A program made the translations under genes and the position numbers. Below, in pieces: positions 32,850-43,192 of a stretch of 64,000 bases of DNA (the stretch's first letter is position 1; every line of letters begins with the position of its first letter). The notes beneath the pieces were generated by a model. It searched no databases, was not told where the DNA came from, and saw only the letters and a list, made by a program, of their open reading frames with translations. The stretch lies in the NCBI RefSeq assembly GCF_005281615.1, contig NZ_SZZM01000007.1, positions 1 through 64,000 of the forward strand, written 5' to 3'. Origin of the DNA: Rhodoligotrophos defluvii (GTDB lineage: Bacteria; Pseudomonadota; Alphaproteobacteria; Rhizobiales; Im1).

Positions 32850-34724
32850 GTGCCCATGCCCGGGAGGCCGCCGCCTCCGGCCATGTGCGGGGGCTTGAGC
32901 GTGCAGAAGCTGAGCGTGCAGAAGAACAGCCATTCGGCCGGCGAAGAGCCGGTCGACATCTTCACGATGGTGGTGCTGCGCCGGCGGTTCGAAGCCATCA
33001 TCCGTGAGATGATCAACGCGCTGTTTCGGTCCGGCCGGTCCGGCGTGCTGAACACTGCCATGGACTTCTCCTGCAGCCTCACCGATGCGAAGTTCCAGTC
33101 GATCAGCCTTGCGCTCGGCCTGCCCGTGCATGTCGGCGCGATCGACCTCATCCCCCGGGCGATCGCGGCAAAGTTCGGTGACGATATCCATCCCGGCGAC
33201 TGCTTCGTCAACAATAGCGGTTATCTCGGCAATACCCATTGCGCGGATTTCACGGTCTGCGCGCCGGTCTTCGTGGAGGGCGAGATCGCCTTCTATGTGA
33301 TCGCCCGTGCCCATCTCGGCGATATCGGCTTTCCCACCCCCACCACCTACGGTCCGTTGTCGCGCGACGTGTATGAGGAAGGGCTGATGCTGCCCTGCGT
33401 GCGGATCCAGAAGGATTACCGCGACGTCCCCGAGGTGATCGATATCTGCAAGGCCAATATCCGCGTGCCCCAGCAGTTCTATGGGGACTATCTCGCGGTC
33501 CTGGCGGCGGTGCGCACGGGCGAGGCGCGGCTCGCCGCTTTGTGCGCCAAATACGGCTTCGCGACCGTGAAGTCGTTTCTCGATGCTTTCCAGGACTATG
33601 CGGAGAAAGTGGCCATCAGCGCCATCGGCGCGCTGCCGCGCGGCAAGGTCACCAAGGAAATGCTCTATGACTCCGAAACGGAGCTTTATCCGGATGGCAT
33701 CCCGATCCGCGCGACCATAGAGGTTGACCCGGATGCGGGGCTCGTGACCGTGGATCTGCGCGACAATGTCGACAATCTTCCGCTCGGCATCAACATGACC
33801 GAGAGCACCACCATTGCCGCCTGCATGACCGCGGTGCTGAACGTGCTCGGTCCAGACGTGCCGCGCTGTACCGGCTCGTTCCGCCGCATCCGGCTGCTGA
33901 TGCGCGAAGGGGCGGCGATCGGCAAGCCGCGCTTTCCGGCCGCGACGTCAGCGGCGACCACCAATCTGTGCCATGCCCTGATCCCACATCTGCAATCGAT
34001 GTTTGCCGAGCTGGGCGGCGACCTCGGCACCGCCTATGGCACCATCGGCATGCCCGGCTCCTGCGCCGTGGTCAGCGGCGAAGATCCGCGCGTGCCGGGC
34101 AAGTCGTTCGTGAACCAGCTGATCATGGGCTATTGGGGCGGGCCGGCCATGCACGGCCATGACGGCTGGCTCACCTATGGCAGCGGCGCTTCCCAGGGGA
34201 TTCTCTGGCAATCCAGCGTCGAGGTGGTCGAGCAGCAGCAGCCGATCATCATAGAAAAGCTCGAGGTCCGGGAGGATTCGGCCGGCGCCGGCCAATGGGA
34301 AGGCGCGCCGGGGGCCCTGTGCGTCATCCGCCCGCGGCTGGGAGCGGTGCGGTTCATGGTGAACTCCGCCTCGCGGACGCATCCGCCCCAAGGGGTGCGC
34401 GACGGCCACCCGGCCGCGCCGATGCGGATCGCGCGCATCGATGCGGAGGGTGAGCGGCACGATCTGCCCATTTCCGTGGATACGACGCTGATGCCGGGGG
34501 AGAAACTGCTTTCGGAAGGCTGCGGCGGCGGTGGCTATGGCGACCCGCTGACGCGCGATCCCGAGCGCGTCCTTGAGGCTGTGCTTGCCGGCCGCATCTC
34601 GCGCCAGCGCGCCGAGAAGATCTATGGGGTGGCGATCCGCGCCGAAGGCTCACGCCTACGCTTCGATCCCGAGGCCACGGAGAGCCTGCGCCAAGCCCTC
34701 AGACGTGGCGGAGCCGAGCTATGA
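32850..34724 (+). CDS. Hydantoinase B/oxoprolinase subunit (HyuB-type)
   Basis: Up to 624 residues. The start is ambiguous: GTG 32850, ATG 32856 and ATG 32883 are in frame and none has a strong ribosome-binding site. A 15-bp tandem duplication near the start produces LSVQKLSVQK. Family features: RRFEAIIREMINALFRSGRS, HPGDCFVNNSGYLGNTHCADFTV, GQWEGAPG and LLSEGCGGGGYGDPLTRDP at the end. With HyuA it forms an ATP-dependent amide/imide hydrolase (hydantoin, N-methylhydantoin, 5-oxoproline) or an acetone/acetophenone carboxylase-type enzyme. Its stop overlaps hyuA. Confidence 0.9.
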   Translation: MPMPGRPPPPAMCGGLSVQKLSVQKNSHSAGEEPVDIFTMVVLRRRFEAIIREMINALFRSGRSGVLNTAMDFSCSLTDAKFQSISLALGLPVHVGAIDLIPRAIAAKFGDDIHPGDCFVNNSGYLGNTHCADFTVCAPVFVEGEIAFYVIARAHLGDIGFPTPTTYGPLSRDVYEEGLMLPCVRIQKDYRDVPEVIDICKANIRVPQQFYGDYLAVLAAVRTGEARLAALCAKYGFATVKSFLDAFQDYAEKVAISAIGALPRGKVTKEMLYDSETELYPDGIPIRATIEVDPDAGLVTVDLRDNVDNLPLGINMTESTTIAACMTAVLNVLGPDVPRCTGSFRRIRLLMREGAAIGKPRFPAATSAATTNLCHALIPHLQSMFAELGGDLGTAYGTIGMPGSCAVVSGEDPRVPGKSFVNQLIMGYWGGPAMHGHDGWLTYGSGASQGILWQSSVEVVEQQQPIIIEKLEVREDSAGAGQWEGAPGALCVIRPRLGAVRFMVNSASRTHPPQGVRDGHPAAPMRIARIDAEGERHDLPISVDTTLMPGEKLLSEGCGGGGYGDPLTRDPERVLEAVLAGRISRQRAEKIYGVAIRAEGSRLRFDPEATESLRQALRRGGAEL

Positions 34725-36790
34725 CCATCGAGATCGCAGTCGATGTGGGCGGCACCTTCACCGATCTCGTCTTGCGGGAAACGAGCGGTCGTGTGCGCGC
34801 CTTCAAGGCGCCGACGACCCCCGGACGGATCGTCGATGGGATCCTGAACGGGCTCGACCTGGTCGCCCGTGCCTATGGGCTGGAGCGCCGTCGCCTGCTC
34901 TCGGCCTGCTCCAAATTCGCCTGCGGCACGACGGCGGCGACCAATGCGATCCTAGAGGGGACCTATGCCCGCACCGGCCTCATCTGCACGGAAGGGTTCC
35001 GCGACACGCTGCTGATCCGTGAAGGCGGCAAGCAGGACACCTACGCCATCGCGGTGGACTATCCCCAGCCCTATATCCCGCGACACCTGACCTTCGGCGT
35101 GCGTGAGCGGGTGAATGCGGAAGGGGGCATCGAGCTGCCGCTTGATGAAGGCCACGTGGCCGAGGTGATCAACCGACTGAAGGCGCAGGAGGTGGAATCC
35201 ATCGCCGTCGCCCTGCTCTGGTCCATCGCCAATCCCGATCACGAGCTGCGCATCGGCGCGCTGCTCGATGAGCACTGGCCGGAGATCCCCTACAGCCTCA
35301 GCCATCGCACCAGCCCCACCTTGCGCGAGTACCGCCGCACCTCGGCAACCGCCATCGATGCTTCGTTGAAGCCGCTGGTGAAGCGCGCGGTGAGCGAGCT
35401 GGAGGAAAACCTGCGCGCGGCGGGGCTGACCGGCGTGCTGACACTGGTCACCTCGTCCGGCGGCCAGACGTCGGGCGAGGAGGTGATGGCGCGACCAATC
35501 AATCTGTGCCTGTCCGGCCCCTCCGCCGCGCCCGAAGCGGCCCGCTCCAGCCTTCGGGCGGAAGCGGCCGAGACCTGCAATGCGATCGTCGTCGACATGG
35601 GCGGCACCAGCTTCGACATCAGCATCATCAACGATTGGGAAATCCCCATGCACCGGGAAGGCGTGATTGCCGGGCACGCCTTCGGGGTTCCATCGGTGGA
35701 GGTGAAGACCATCGGCGCCGGCGGCGGCTCCATCGCCCGGGTGGATGCGGGCGGCTTCATTCATGTGGGCCCGGAAAGCGCCCGCTCCATTCCTGGGCCC
35801 GCCTGCTATGGGCGTGGTGGGACCCGGGCCACGGTGACGGACGCAAACCTGGTGCGCGGTTTCCTCGATGCGTCGAGCTTTGCCGGCGGCACCATGGCGC
35901 TTGCGCCGGAGCGCGCGGTGGCGGCCATCGAAGCCGATGTTGCGCAGCCGCTGGACCTCTCGGTGGACGAGGCCGCAAGCCTGATCGGGCTCACCGTCGA
36001 GCAGAACATGGTCGCCGCCATCGAGGACATCACCATCCGCCAGGGTGTTGACCCGCGCGAATATGTCATGGTGGCGGGCGGGGCCGCGGCCGGTCTGCAT
36101 GCGGTGCCGATCGCCCGCGAGCTCGGCATCCGTCGGGTGGTCGTGCCGCCGGTGGCGGGCGTCCTCAGCGCCTTCGGCATTCTGGTGAGCGACATCCGGT
36201 CGACCTTTTCGCGCAGCCTGCCTGCCACCACCGACCGGTTCGACTATGCCGCCGTGAACGATACACTGGCAGCGCTCGACGCCGAGGCCCGCGCCTATCT
36301 CGACCGTATGAACGTGTCCGAGCAGGCGCGCGAAGTGCGCTTCTCGGTCGAGGCGCGCTATCGTGGCCAGGTCTGGCAGCTCACGCTCAATCTCGCGAAT
36401 GCGCGGATCAAGGACGATGCGGCCCTTGCCGCCCTGATCGAGGATTTTCACCGGCTGCACGAGCGGCATTATTTCGTGCGCAGCACCGATCCGGTCGAGT
36501 TCACCGAATGGTCGGCGATCGCCGTGGGCAGGCTTCCCACCGGCCGCCTGGAGCATGAGACGGCGCGCGACGGCAGCCTCGAAGCCGCACGCAAGGCGCC
36601 ACGCTCGGTCTATATGCGCGAAGTCGGCGGCCGGGCGAAGGTCCCGGTCTTCGATGGAACGCGCCTTGCACCGGGGATGCGCATAGAGGGGCCCGCCTTG
36701 ATCGATCAGCCGCTGACGACGGTGGTGCTCTATCCCTCGACCGCAGCTTCGGTGACCGCCAATGGCAGCCTGTGGATCGATCTCTCCTGA
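34721..36790 (+). CDS. Hydantoinase/oxoprolinase A subunit (HyuA-type)
   Basis: A 689-residue protein with the acetokinase-like ATP-binding motifs AVDVGGTFTDLVL at the N-terminus, GTTAATNAIL, CLSGPSAAPEAA and IVVDMGGTSFDISII, then GAGGGSIARVD. This subunit phosphorylates or otherwise activates the substrate using ATP and works with HyuB. It overlaps hyuB by 4 nt. A later sarcosine/dimethylglycine-dehydrogenase-like gene makes an N-methylated cyclic amide a possible substrate, but this is speculation. Confidence 0.92.
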   Translation: MTIEIAVDVGGTFTDLVLRETSGRVRAFKAPTTPGRIVDGILNGLDLVARAYGLERRRLLSACSKFACGTTAATNAILEGTYARTGLICTEGFRDTLLIREGGKQDTYAIAVDYPQPYIPRHLTFGVRERVNAEGGIELPLDEGHVAEVINRLKAQEVESIAVALLWSIANPDHELRIGALLDEHWPEIPYSLSHRTSPTLREYRRTSATAIDASLKPLVKRAVSELEENLRAAGLTGVLTLVTSSGGQTSGEEVMARPINLCLSGPSAAPEAARSSLRAEAAETCNAIVVDMGGTSFDISIINDWEIPMHREGVIAGHAFGVPSVEVKTIGAGGGSIARVDAGGFIHVGPESARSIPGPACYGRGGTRATVTDANLVRGFLDASSFAGGTMALAPERAVAAIEADVAQPLDLSVDEAASLIGLTVEQNMVAAIEDITIRQGVDPREYVMVAGGAAAGLHAVPIARELGIRRVVVPPVAGVLSAFGILVSDIRSTFSRSLPATTDRFDYAAVNDTLAALDAEARAYLDRMNVSEQAREVRFSVEARYRGQVWQLTLNLANARIKDDAALAALIEDFHRLHERHYFVRSTDPVEFTEWSAIAVGRLPTGRLEHETARDGSLEAARKAPRSVYMREVGGRAKVPVFDGTRLAPGMRIEGPALIDQPLTTVVLYPSTAASVTANGSLWIDLS

Positions 36791-36807
36791 GGCCCGGGGA
36801 GGCCAAG

Positions 36808-37745
36808 ATGAGCGCGCGTGAAACCACAATCTATCTCAATGGTCGCTTCCTTCCCGAGAAGGAGGCGACGGTATCGGTCTTCGACCGCTGCTTCCTCTAT
36901 GGCGATGGCGTCTTCGAGGGCATCGCCGTGTGGGCGCGAGCGCCATTTCGCCTCAAGCCGCATCTCGACCGGCTGAGGGATGGCCTTGCCTATCTGCGCA
37001 TCGCCAACCCCCATGACGACGAAGGCTGGGCGGCGCTGATCGAGCAGACGATCGCCGAGAACGCCATGGAGGATGGTTATCTCAGGCTGCAGATCAGCCG
37101 GGGTGAGGGCATATCGTCAATCAAATGGGAGCCGCGGCTCCTTCGCAAGGCCGAGCCGAATGTGACGATCATCCCCATCGTCGGCTTCAAGGATTACTAC
37201 AAGGGCCTGATCGCGGAGAAGATGGAGAGCGGCCTGCGCGCCATCGTGCTGTCGAGGCCGCGCGTGCCCTCCGCCTCGCTGCCTTCCGGCACCAAGCACT
37301 GCAATTATCTCAACAGCGTGCTCGGCGCGATCGAGGTCACCTCGTCCGAGGCTGATATCGGCATCGCGGTCGACCGGGAGGGCTTCGTCACGGAAGGCAT
37401 CGCCTACAATGTCTTCGGTGTGAAGGACGGGCGCCTGTTCACAGCACCGCTCAACCGCGACATCCTGCCGGGTATCACCCGCTCGGTGGTCATCGAAATC
37501 GCCCGCGCCGAGGGGCACGAGGTCTCGGAAGAGCTTTTCGACATCTTCAGCCTGAGCGCGGCCGACGAGGTCTTCATCTGCTCGACCCTCGAGCTTGCGG
37601 TACCCATGGTCGAGATTGCCGGGCGCAAGATCGGTTCTGGCCAGCCGGGGCCGATTGCCAAGAAATTCGGCCGGCTGCTGGTCGAGACAATGGAGCGCGA
37701 GGCGCGGGCGTGGCATGCCGAGCGCCAGCGTGCAAGGAGGAGCGC

Positions 37746-37749
<4 letters not shown>
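36808..37749 (+). CDS. Class IV PLP aminotransferase (branched-chain/D-amino-acid type)
   Basis: ATG 36808 with GGGGAGG upstream gives 313 residues. The fold-type IV pattern is clear: NGRFLPEKEATVSVFDRCFLYGDGVFEGI, PSGTKHCNYLNSVLGAIE with the PLP lysine, and EGFVTEGIAYNVFGVKDG. The family includes branched-chain aminotransferases, D-amino-acid transaminases and aminodeoxychorismate lyases. It is in the middle of a tightly packed catabolic operon, so transamination of a degradation product is likely. The C-terminal tail is Arg/Ala rich. Confidence 0.9.
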
Positions 37750-38513
<764 letters not shown>

Positions 38514-38530
38514 CCCTCCGGATCGGGCCG

Positions 38531-40810
38531 ATGACCGCCGCGCCCCGGCAAAGCCTGATCGGTGTCTCGCTGCCTCGCGTGGAGGATGAGCGCTTCGTCA
38601 CTGGCAGGGGGCTCTATGTCGCCGATCTGCGGATCGAGGGCGCGGTCCACGCGGCGTTCGTCCGCTCTCCCATAGCCCACGGCCATATCCGCGCGCTGAA
38701 CCTTGAGGCGGCGCGAATGGCGCCAGGGGTGATTGCGGCCTTCTCCGGACGGGACCTCGTGGCGGGCGGCGTCCTGCCGCTCCCATGCGTGCGGGCGACG
38801 GACAGCGCCGACGGCACGCCGTTCTGGGCGCCAGTCCGCCATGCGATCGCGGTCGACGCCGTTCGCCATGGGGGCGAGGCGGTTGCGCTCATCATCGCCG
38901 AGAGCGAGCTGGCCGCGATCGAAGCCGTCGATCTCGTGGAGGCGGATTACGAAGAACTCCCCGCGACGATCGATGCTCGCCAGAGCGGCGAGCGTGCTTT
39001 CGACTGGGAGAAGGGCGACCGGGAGCGGACGGAAGCGGCGTTTCGCCAGGCCGCGCGGATCGTCGAGATCGAGGCGGTCAACAATCGGGTGCTGATCAGT
39101 CCACTGGAGCCGCGCGGGGCGGTGGCGGCCTATGACGCGGCAAGCGGGCAATACACGCTGTGGGCGCCGAGCCAGGGCGTCCACCTGATCCGGCGACTCG
39201 TCGCGCCGACGCTGGGGATCGAGCTGGAGCGGCTGCGCGTGGTGACCAACGACGTGGGCGGCAGCTTCGGGGCAAAGCTCGTGAGCATGCCGGAGCAGAC
39301 GGCGCTGCTGTTCGCCGCGCGTGTGCTTGGCCGCCCGGTGCGCTGGATCGCTTCCCGCTCGGAAAACCAGCTCACCGACATTGCCGGGCGCGATCACGTG
39401 ATGAAAGCACAGCTGGCGCTGGATGGGGATGCTCGCATTCTCGGCCTCAAGGTCGAAACCTTTGCCAACCTCGGCGCCTATGCCTCGGCCATCGGTCCAT
39501 CGTCGCCGACGGTCGGGTTCGCCGCCACCATGTGCGGGCCCTATGACTTCCAGGCCGTCCACCTGACCGTGCGCGCCCGCTATACGAACACCGCACCGAC
39601 CGATGCCTATCGCGGGTCGGGCAAGCCCGAATCCATCTACCTGCTGGAGCGTCTGGTCGAGCGCGCGGCCCGTGAAACCGGCCTTGATCCCATTGAATTC
39701 CGCCGCCGCAATCTCATCCCGGCAGCAAAGATGCCCTACCGCGCCGCCAATGGCTATGTCTATGACAGCGCGGATTTCTCGGCCGTCATGGACAAGGCCC
39801 TTGAGCTTGCCGGCTGGGAGGACTTCCCGGCGCGCCGATCGGTGAGCGAGAGCCGGGGGAGACGCCGGGGCAGGGGGCTCGGGCTCTATCTGCATACCAC
39901 CGGCGTTACGTCGCAGGAAGTATCCCGCGTGCGTCTCGACTCGGCAGGGCTTGTGGTCGTGGAGACAGGCCTCCAGTCATCGGGCCAAGGCCACGAGACG
40001 AGCCTGGCACAGCTTACGGCCGAGCGGCTCGGCATCGCACTCAACGAAGTCCGTATCGAGCAGGGCGACAGCACCCGCGCCGAGACGGGCGGCCCCACCG
40101 CCGGATCATCTTCGTTGCAGGTCGGCGGCATCACCATTCTGCGCGCCACGGAAGCGATGCTGGACAAGGCGCGGCACCGGGCGGCCGATCATCTGGAGGC
40201 CCTGGTGGAGGATGTGGTCTATGAGGCCGGCCACTTCCGTATTGCGGGCACCGACCGCCGCATCCATCTCTTCACCCTGGCCAAGGAGCTTGCCACCCGT
40301 GGGGAGGACGGCTGCGCGGGCGAGGCGGCGCTGGAGGGCAATATCCTGACCATTCCGAACGGCGCCTATGTCTGCGAGGTGGAGGTGGATCCGGCGACGG
40401 GCGCCGTGGCGATCGATCGGTTCGTGGGTGTCGACGATGTGGGCCGCAGGCTTAACCCGCAGCTCGTCGAGGGGCAGGTGCATGGCGGGATGGCCCAGGG
40501 CATCGGCCAGGCGCTGCACGAATATGTCCGATACGATCCGCAGACGGGCCAGATGCTCTCGGGCACGCTGATGGATTATTGTCTGCCCCGCGCCGACGAC
40601 CTGCCGATGTTCACGCTCGACGCCGCCGATCTGCCGACCGGCAACAACATGCTGGGCATGAAGGGCGCGGGCGAGATCGGGTGCATCGGCGCCCCCGCGG
40701 CGGTGATCAATGCCCTCGCCGATGCGATCGGCCATGATCGGATCGACATGCCCGCCACGCCGGAACGGGTCTGGCGCGCCCTGAACAACCTGCCGGAGTT
40801 TCAGCCATGA
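38531..40810 (+). CDS. Xanthine-dehydrogenase-family molybdopterin-binding large subunit, stand-alone
   Basis: ATG 38531 gives 759 residues; a TTG 21 bp earlier overlaps the SDR stop and is an alternative. Domains: aldehyde oxidase a/b hammerhead (about 15-125) then the molybdopterin domain with TNDVGGSFGAKL, GPYDFQ, DAYRGSGKPESIYLLERL and the C-terminal GMKGAGEIGCIG with the catalytic glutamate. No gene for the iron-sulfur (small) or FAD (medium) subunit is near, so the electron route is open. It overlaps the next gene by 4 nt. Confidence 0.88.
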   Translation: MTAAPRQSLIGVSLPRVEDERFVTGRGLYVADLRIEGAVHAAFVRSPIAHGHIRALNLEAARMAPGVIAAFSGRDLVAGGVLPLPCVRATDSADGTPFWAPVRHAIAVDAVRHGGEAVALIIAESELAAIEAVDLVEADYEELPATIDARQSGERAFDWEKGDRERTEAAFRQAARIVEIEAVNNRVLISPLEPRGAVAAYDAASGQYTLWAPSQGVHLIRRLVAPTLGIELERLRVVTNDVGGSFGAKLVSMPEQTALLFAARVLGRPVRWIASRSENQLTDIAGRDHVMKAQLALDGDARILGLKVETFANLGAYASAIGPSSPTVGFAATMCGPYDFQAVHLTVRARYTNTAPTDAYRGSGKPESIYLLERLVERAARETGLDPIEFRRRNLIPAAKMPYRAANGYVYDSADFSAVMDKALELAGWEDFPARRSVSESRGRRRGRGLGLYLHTTGVTSQEVSRVRLDSAGLVVVETGLQSSGQGHETSLAQLTAERLGIALNEVRIEQGDSTRAETGGPTAGSSSLQVGGITILRATEAMLDKARHRAADHLEALVEDVVYEAGHFRIAGTDRRIHLFTLAKELATRGEDGCAGEAALEGNILTIPNGAYVCEVEVDPATGAVAIDRFVGVDDVGRRLNPQLVEGQVHGGMAQGIGQALHEYVRYDPQTGQMLSGTLMDYCLPRADDLPMFTLDAADLPTGNNMLGMKGAGEIGCIGAPAAVINALADAIGHDRIDMPATPERVWRALNNLPEFQP

Positions 40811-43182
40811 TCCCCGAACGGGCCGATGTCGTCATCATTGGTGGCGGCATCATCGGATGTTCCATCGCCTATCACCTGGCCAAGATCGGCATTTCCGACA
40901 CGCTGCTGCTGGAGCGGCGGCAGCTGTGCTGCGGCACCACCTGGCACTCCGTCGGCTCGGTGGCGGAACTGCGCGGCAATCGCCGCATGACCGAGCTCGC
41001 CCGCTACACGGCCGAGCTCTATCGCAGCCTCGAAGCCGAGACGGGGCAGGCGACCGGCTATAAGAAAACCGGCTCGATCATGCTCGCGCTCAACAAGGAG
41101 CGGCTGAGCGAGATGGAACGCGCGGCGGTTCTGGCGCGCGCCTTCGGCCAGGAGGCCGAGATGATCTCGGTTTCGGAGATCACGAAGCGCTGCCCCCAGG
41201 TGCGCACCGACGACGCTTTGGCCGGCCTCTATCTCCCAACGGATGGCCGCACCAACCCGATCGACACAACCCAGGCGCTGGCCAAGGGCGCCCGCATGGG
41301 CGGCGCGAAGATCGTGGAAAATGTGGAGGTTACCGGGCTTGCGGTCGCCGACGGCAAGGTGCGCGGCGTGGAGACCACACAAGGGCCGGTCCGCGCCGAG
41401 GTGGTGGTGCTGGCGGCGGGCATGTGGAGCCGCGCCTTTGCCGCGCGCTATGGCGTCAGCCTGCCCCTGCAGGCGGCCGAGCACTTCTATGCGGTGACGG
41501 AGACGATCGAAGGCCTGCAGCCCTCCATGCCCTTCATCCGCGTACCCGATGAGAGCACGTATTACAAGGAGGATGCGGGCAAGCTCTTGTTCGGATGCCT
41601 GGAAAAGCGCGCGAAGCCTTGGGCGCTCGATGGCATCCCCAAAGAATTCTGCTTCGATTCCTTACCTCCGGATCTCGAGCATTTCGAACCCATACTGACG
41701 GCGGCGATCGCCCGGTTTCCCCTGCTGGAAAAAGCCGGCATCCAGCTGTTCTTCAACGGCCCGGAGAGCTTCACGCCGGACGGGAACGCCCTGGTGGGCG
41801 AAACGCCGGAACTCGGCAACCTGTTCGTGGCCTGCGGCATGAACACCGTCGGCGTGATGTCGGGTGGGGCGGTGGGCCGCATGCTGGCCGAGTGGATATC
41901 GGAACGGCGCCGGCCCGAGGGCTTTGCCGAGTTCGACGTCGCCAGGATGTCGCCGTTCCAGTCCAGTCGCAATTTCCTGCGCCACCGCACGGTGGAAGCG
42001 CTCGGCGTGCTCTACGATGTCGGCTTTCCCAACCGCGAATATACTTCCGGGCGTGGGGCGCGGCGCATGCCCCTCCACGACCGGCATGTCGCTGCCGGGG
42101 CCATCATGGGCAGTCGCGCGGGATGGGAAGTGCCCCTGGTCTATGCACCGGCCGGAGCGCCGCGCGAGATGAACTACAGCTTCGGCCGGCAGAGCTGGGT
42201 GTCCTGGGCGGCGGAAGAGGGCAGGGCGGCGCAAGAGAGCCTCGCGCTGTTCGACCTTTCCGCCGCGGCCAAGATCGAGGTGAGCGGCGCCGGCGCTTTC
42301 ACCCTGATGGACCGGCTGTCCGCCTCTCCGCGAGGGCGGGGGCTGTGGCAGGCGCTCTGGCTCAATGAACGCGGCCGCATCCATGCCTCCGTCGCGGTCC
42401 TGCCGCTGGAGGGGACGCGCTCTCTCGTGATCTCGGCGCCCGGATCCGAGCGGCTGCATGGCGCCTGGATGAAGCGCTATCTGCGCTCGGGAGAAGAGGT
42501 GATCCTCCGCGACGCCAGCTCCGCGCACGCAATCTTCCTCCTGTCCGGTCCGAGGGCCTCGTCCGTTCTGGCAGAGGCCGGCGCCCGCAATCTCGACCAC
42601 CCGGTGGCGCGGATCGAGATTGGCTATGCTCCGGCCATCGCGGCTCGGGTCGAGGGATACCTGCCGGGCGCGTGGCTTCTGGTGCTGCCGGCGGAATTCG
42701 CCGCCCATGCGTTCGAGGCCTTGCAGGCGGCGGCTGGCGGTTCCGTTCGCCTTGCCGGGGCCAACGCGCTGGAGGCGCTGCGCATCCGCGCGGCGTCCCC
42801 GGCATGGCCGTCCGAACTATCCGACACCGTCACGCCCCGAGAGGCGGGCGTGGAACATCTGATCGACTGGAACGAGGCAGACTTCATCGGACGAGAACAG
42901 GCGCTGCGCGACCAGGACACCACTTTGCGCAGCCGGCTGGTCCGCGTAGCCATGCTGGAGGATCATTCCGCGCTCTACGGCCAGGAAGGCATCCTGCGCA
43001 ACGGCCAGCCGGTGGGCCTCACCACGTCAGGCGCCTGGTCGGCAACCGACGGCGTGCCCGTGGCGCTCGGCTATGTATCGGACCTCGATGGGATCGATGA
43101 CGGCTGGTTCGCGGGGAGCTCCTTCGAGCTCGACATCCCCGGCGGGCCGGTGCCGGCCCGCTGCACGCCCGTGCGGAGCTGA
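40807..43182 (+). CDS. Sarcosine/dimethylglycine-dehydrogenase-like flavoprotein (DAO plus GcvT domains)
   Basis: A 791-residue two-domain enzyme. Residues 1-370 are a D-amino-acid-oxidase-type FAD domain with VVIIGGGIIGCSIAYHLAK and CGTTWHSVG, where His47 matches the histidine that carries covalent FAD in dimethylglycine and sarcosine dehydrogenases. Residues about 380-790 are a GcvT/folate-binding domain with EALGVLYDVGF and DWNEADFIGREQAL. Expected reaction: oxidative N-demethylation with the methyl group passed to tetrahydrofolate. It is the last gene of the hyu operon and would fit below glycine betaine or creatinine breakdown. Confidence 0.88.
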   Translation: MIPERADVVIIGGGIIGCSIAYHLAKIGISDTLLLERRQLCCGTTWHSVGSVAELRGNRRMTELARYTAELYRSLEAETGQATGYKKTGSIMLALNKERLSEMERAAVLARAFGQEAEMISVSEITKRCPQVRTDDALAGLYLPTDGRTNPIDTTQALAKGARMGGAKIVENVEVTGLAVADGKVRGVETTQGPVRAEVVVLAAGMWSRAFAARYGVSLPLQAAEHFYAVTETIEGLQPSMPFIRVPDESTYYKEDAGKLLFGCLEKRAKPWALDGIPKEFCFDSLPPDLEHFEPILTAAIARFPLLEKAGIQLFFNGPESFTPDGNALVGETPELGNLFVACGMNTVGVMSGGAVGRMLAEWISERRRPEGFAEFDVARMSPFQSSRNFLRHRTVEALGVLYDVGFPNREYTSGRGARRMPLHDRHVAAGAIMGSRAGWEVPLVYAPAGAPREMNYSFGRQSWVSWAAEEGRAAQESLALFDLSAAAKIEVSGAGAFTLMDRLSASPRGRGLWQALWLNERGRIHASVAVLPLEGTRSLVISAPGSERLHGAWMKRYLRSGEEVILRDASSAHAIFLLSGPRASSVLAEAGARNLDHPVARIEIGYAPAIAARVEGYLPGAWLLVLPAEFAAHAFEALQAAAGGSVRLAGANALEALRIRAASPAWPSELSDTVTPREAGVEHLIDWNEADFIGREQALRDQDTTLRSRLVRVAMLEDHSALYGQEGILRNGQPVGLTTSGAWSATDGVPVALGYVSDLDGIDDGWFAGSSFELDIPGGPVPARCTPVRS

Positions 43183-43192
43183 CCACCCGCTC

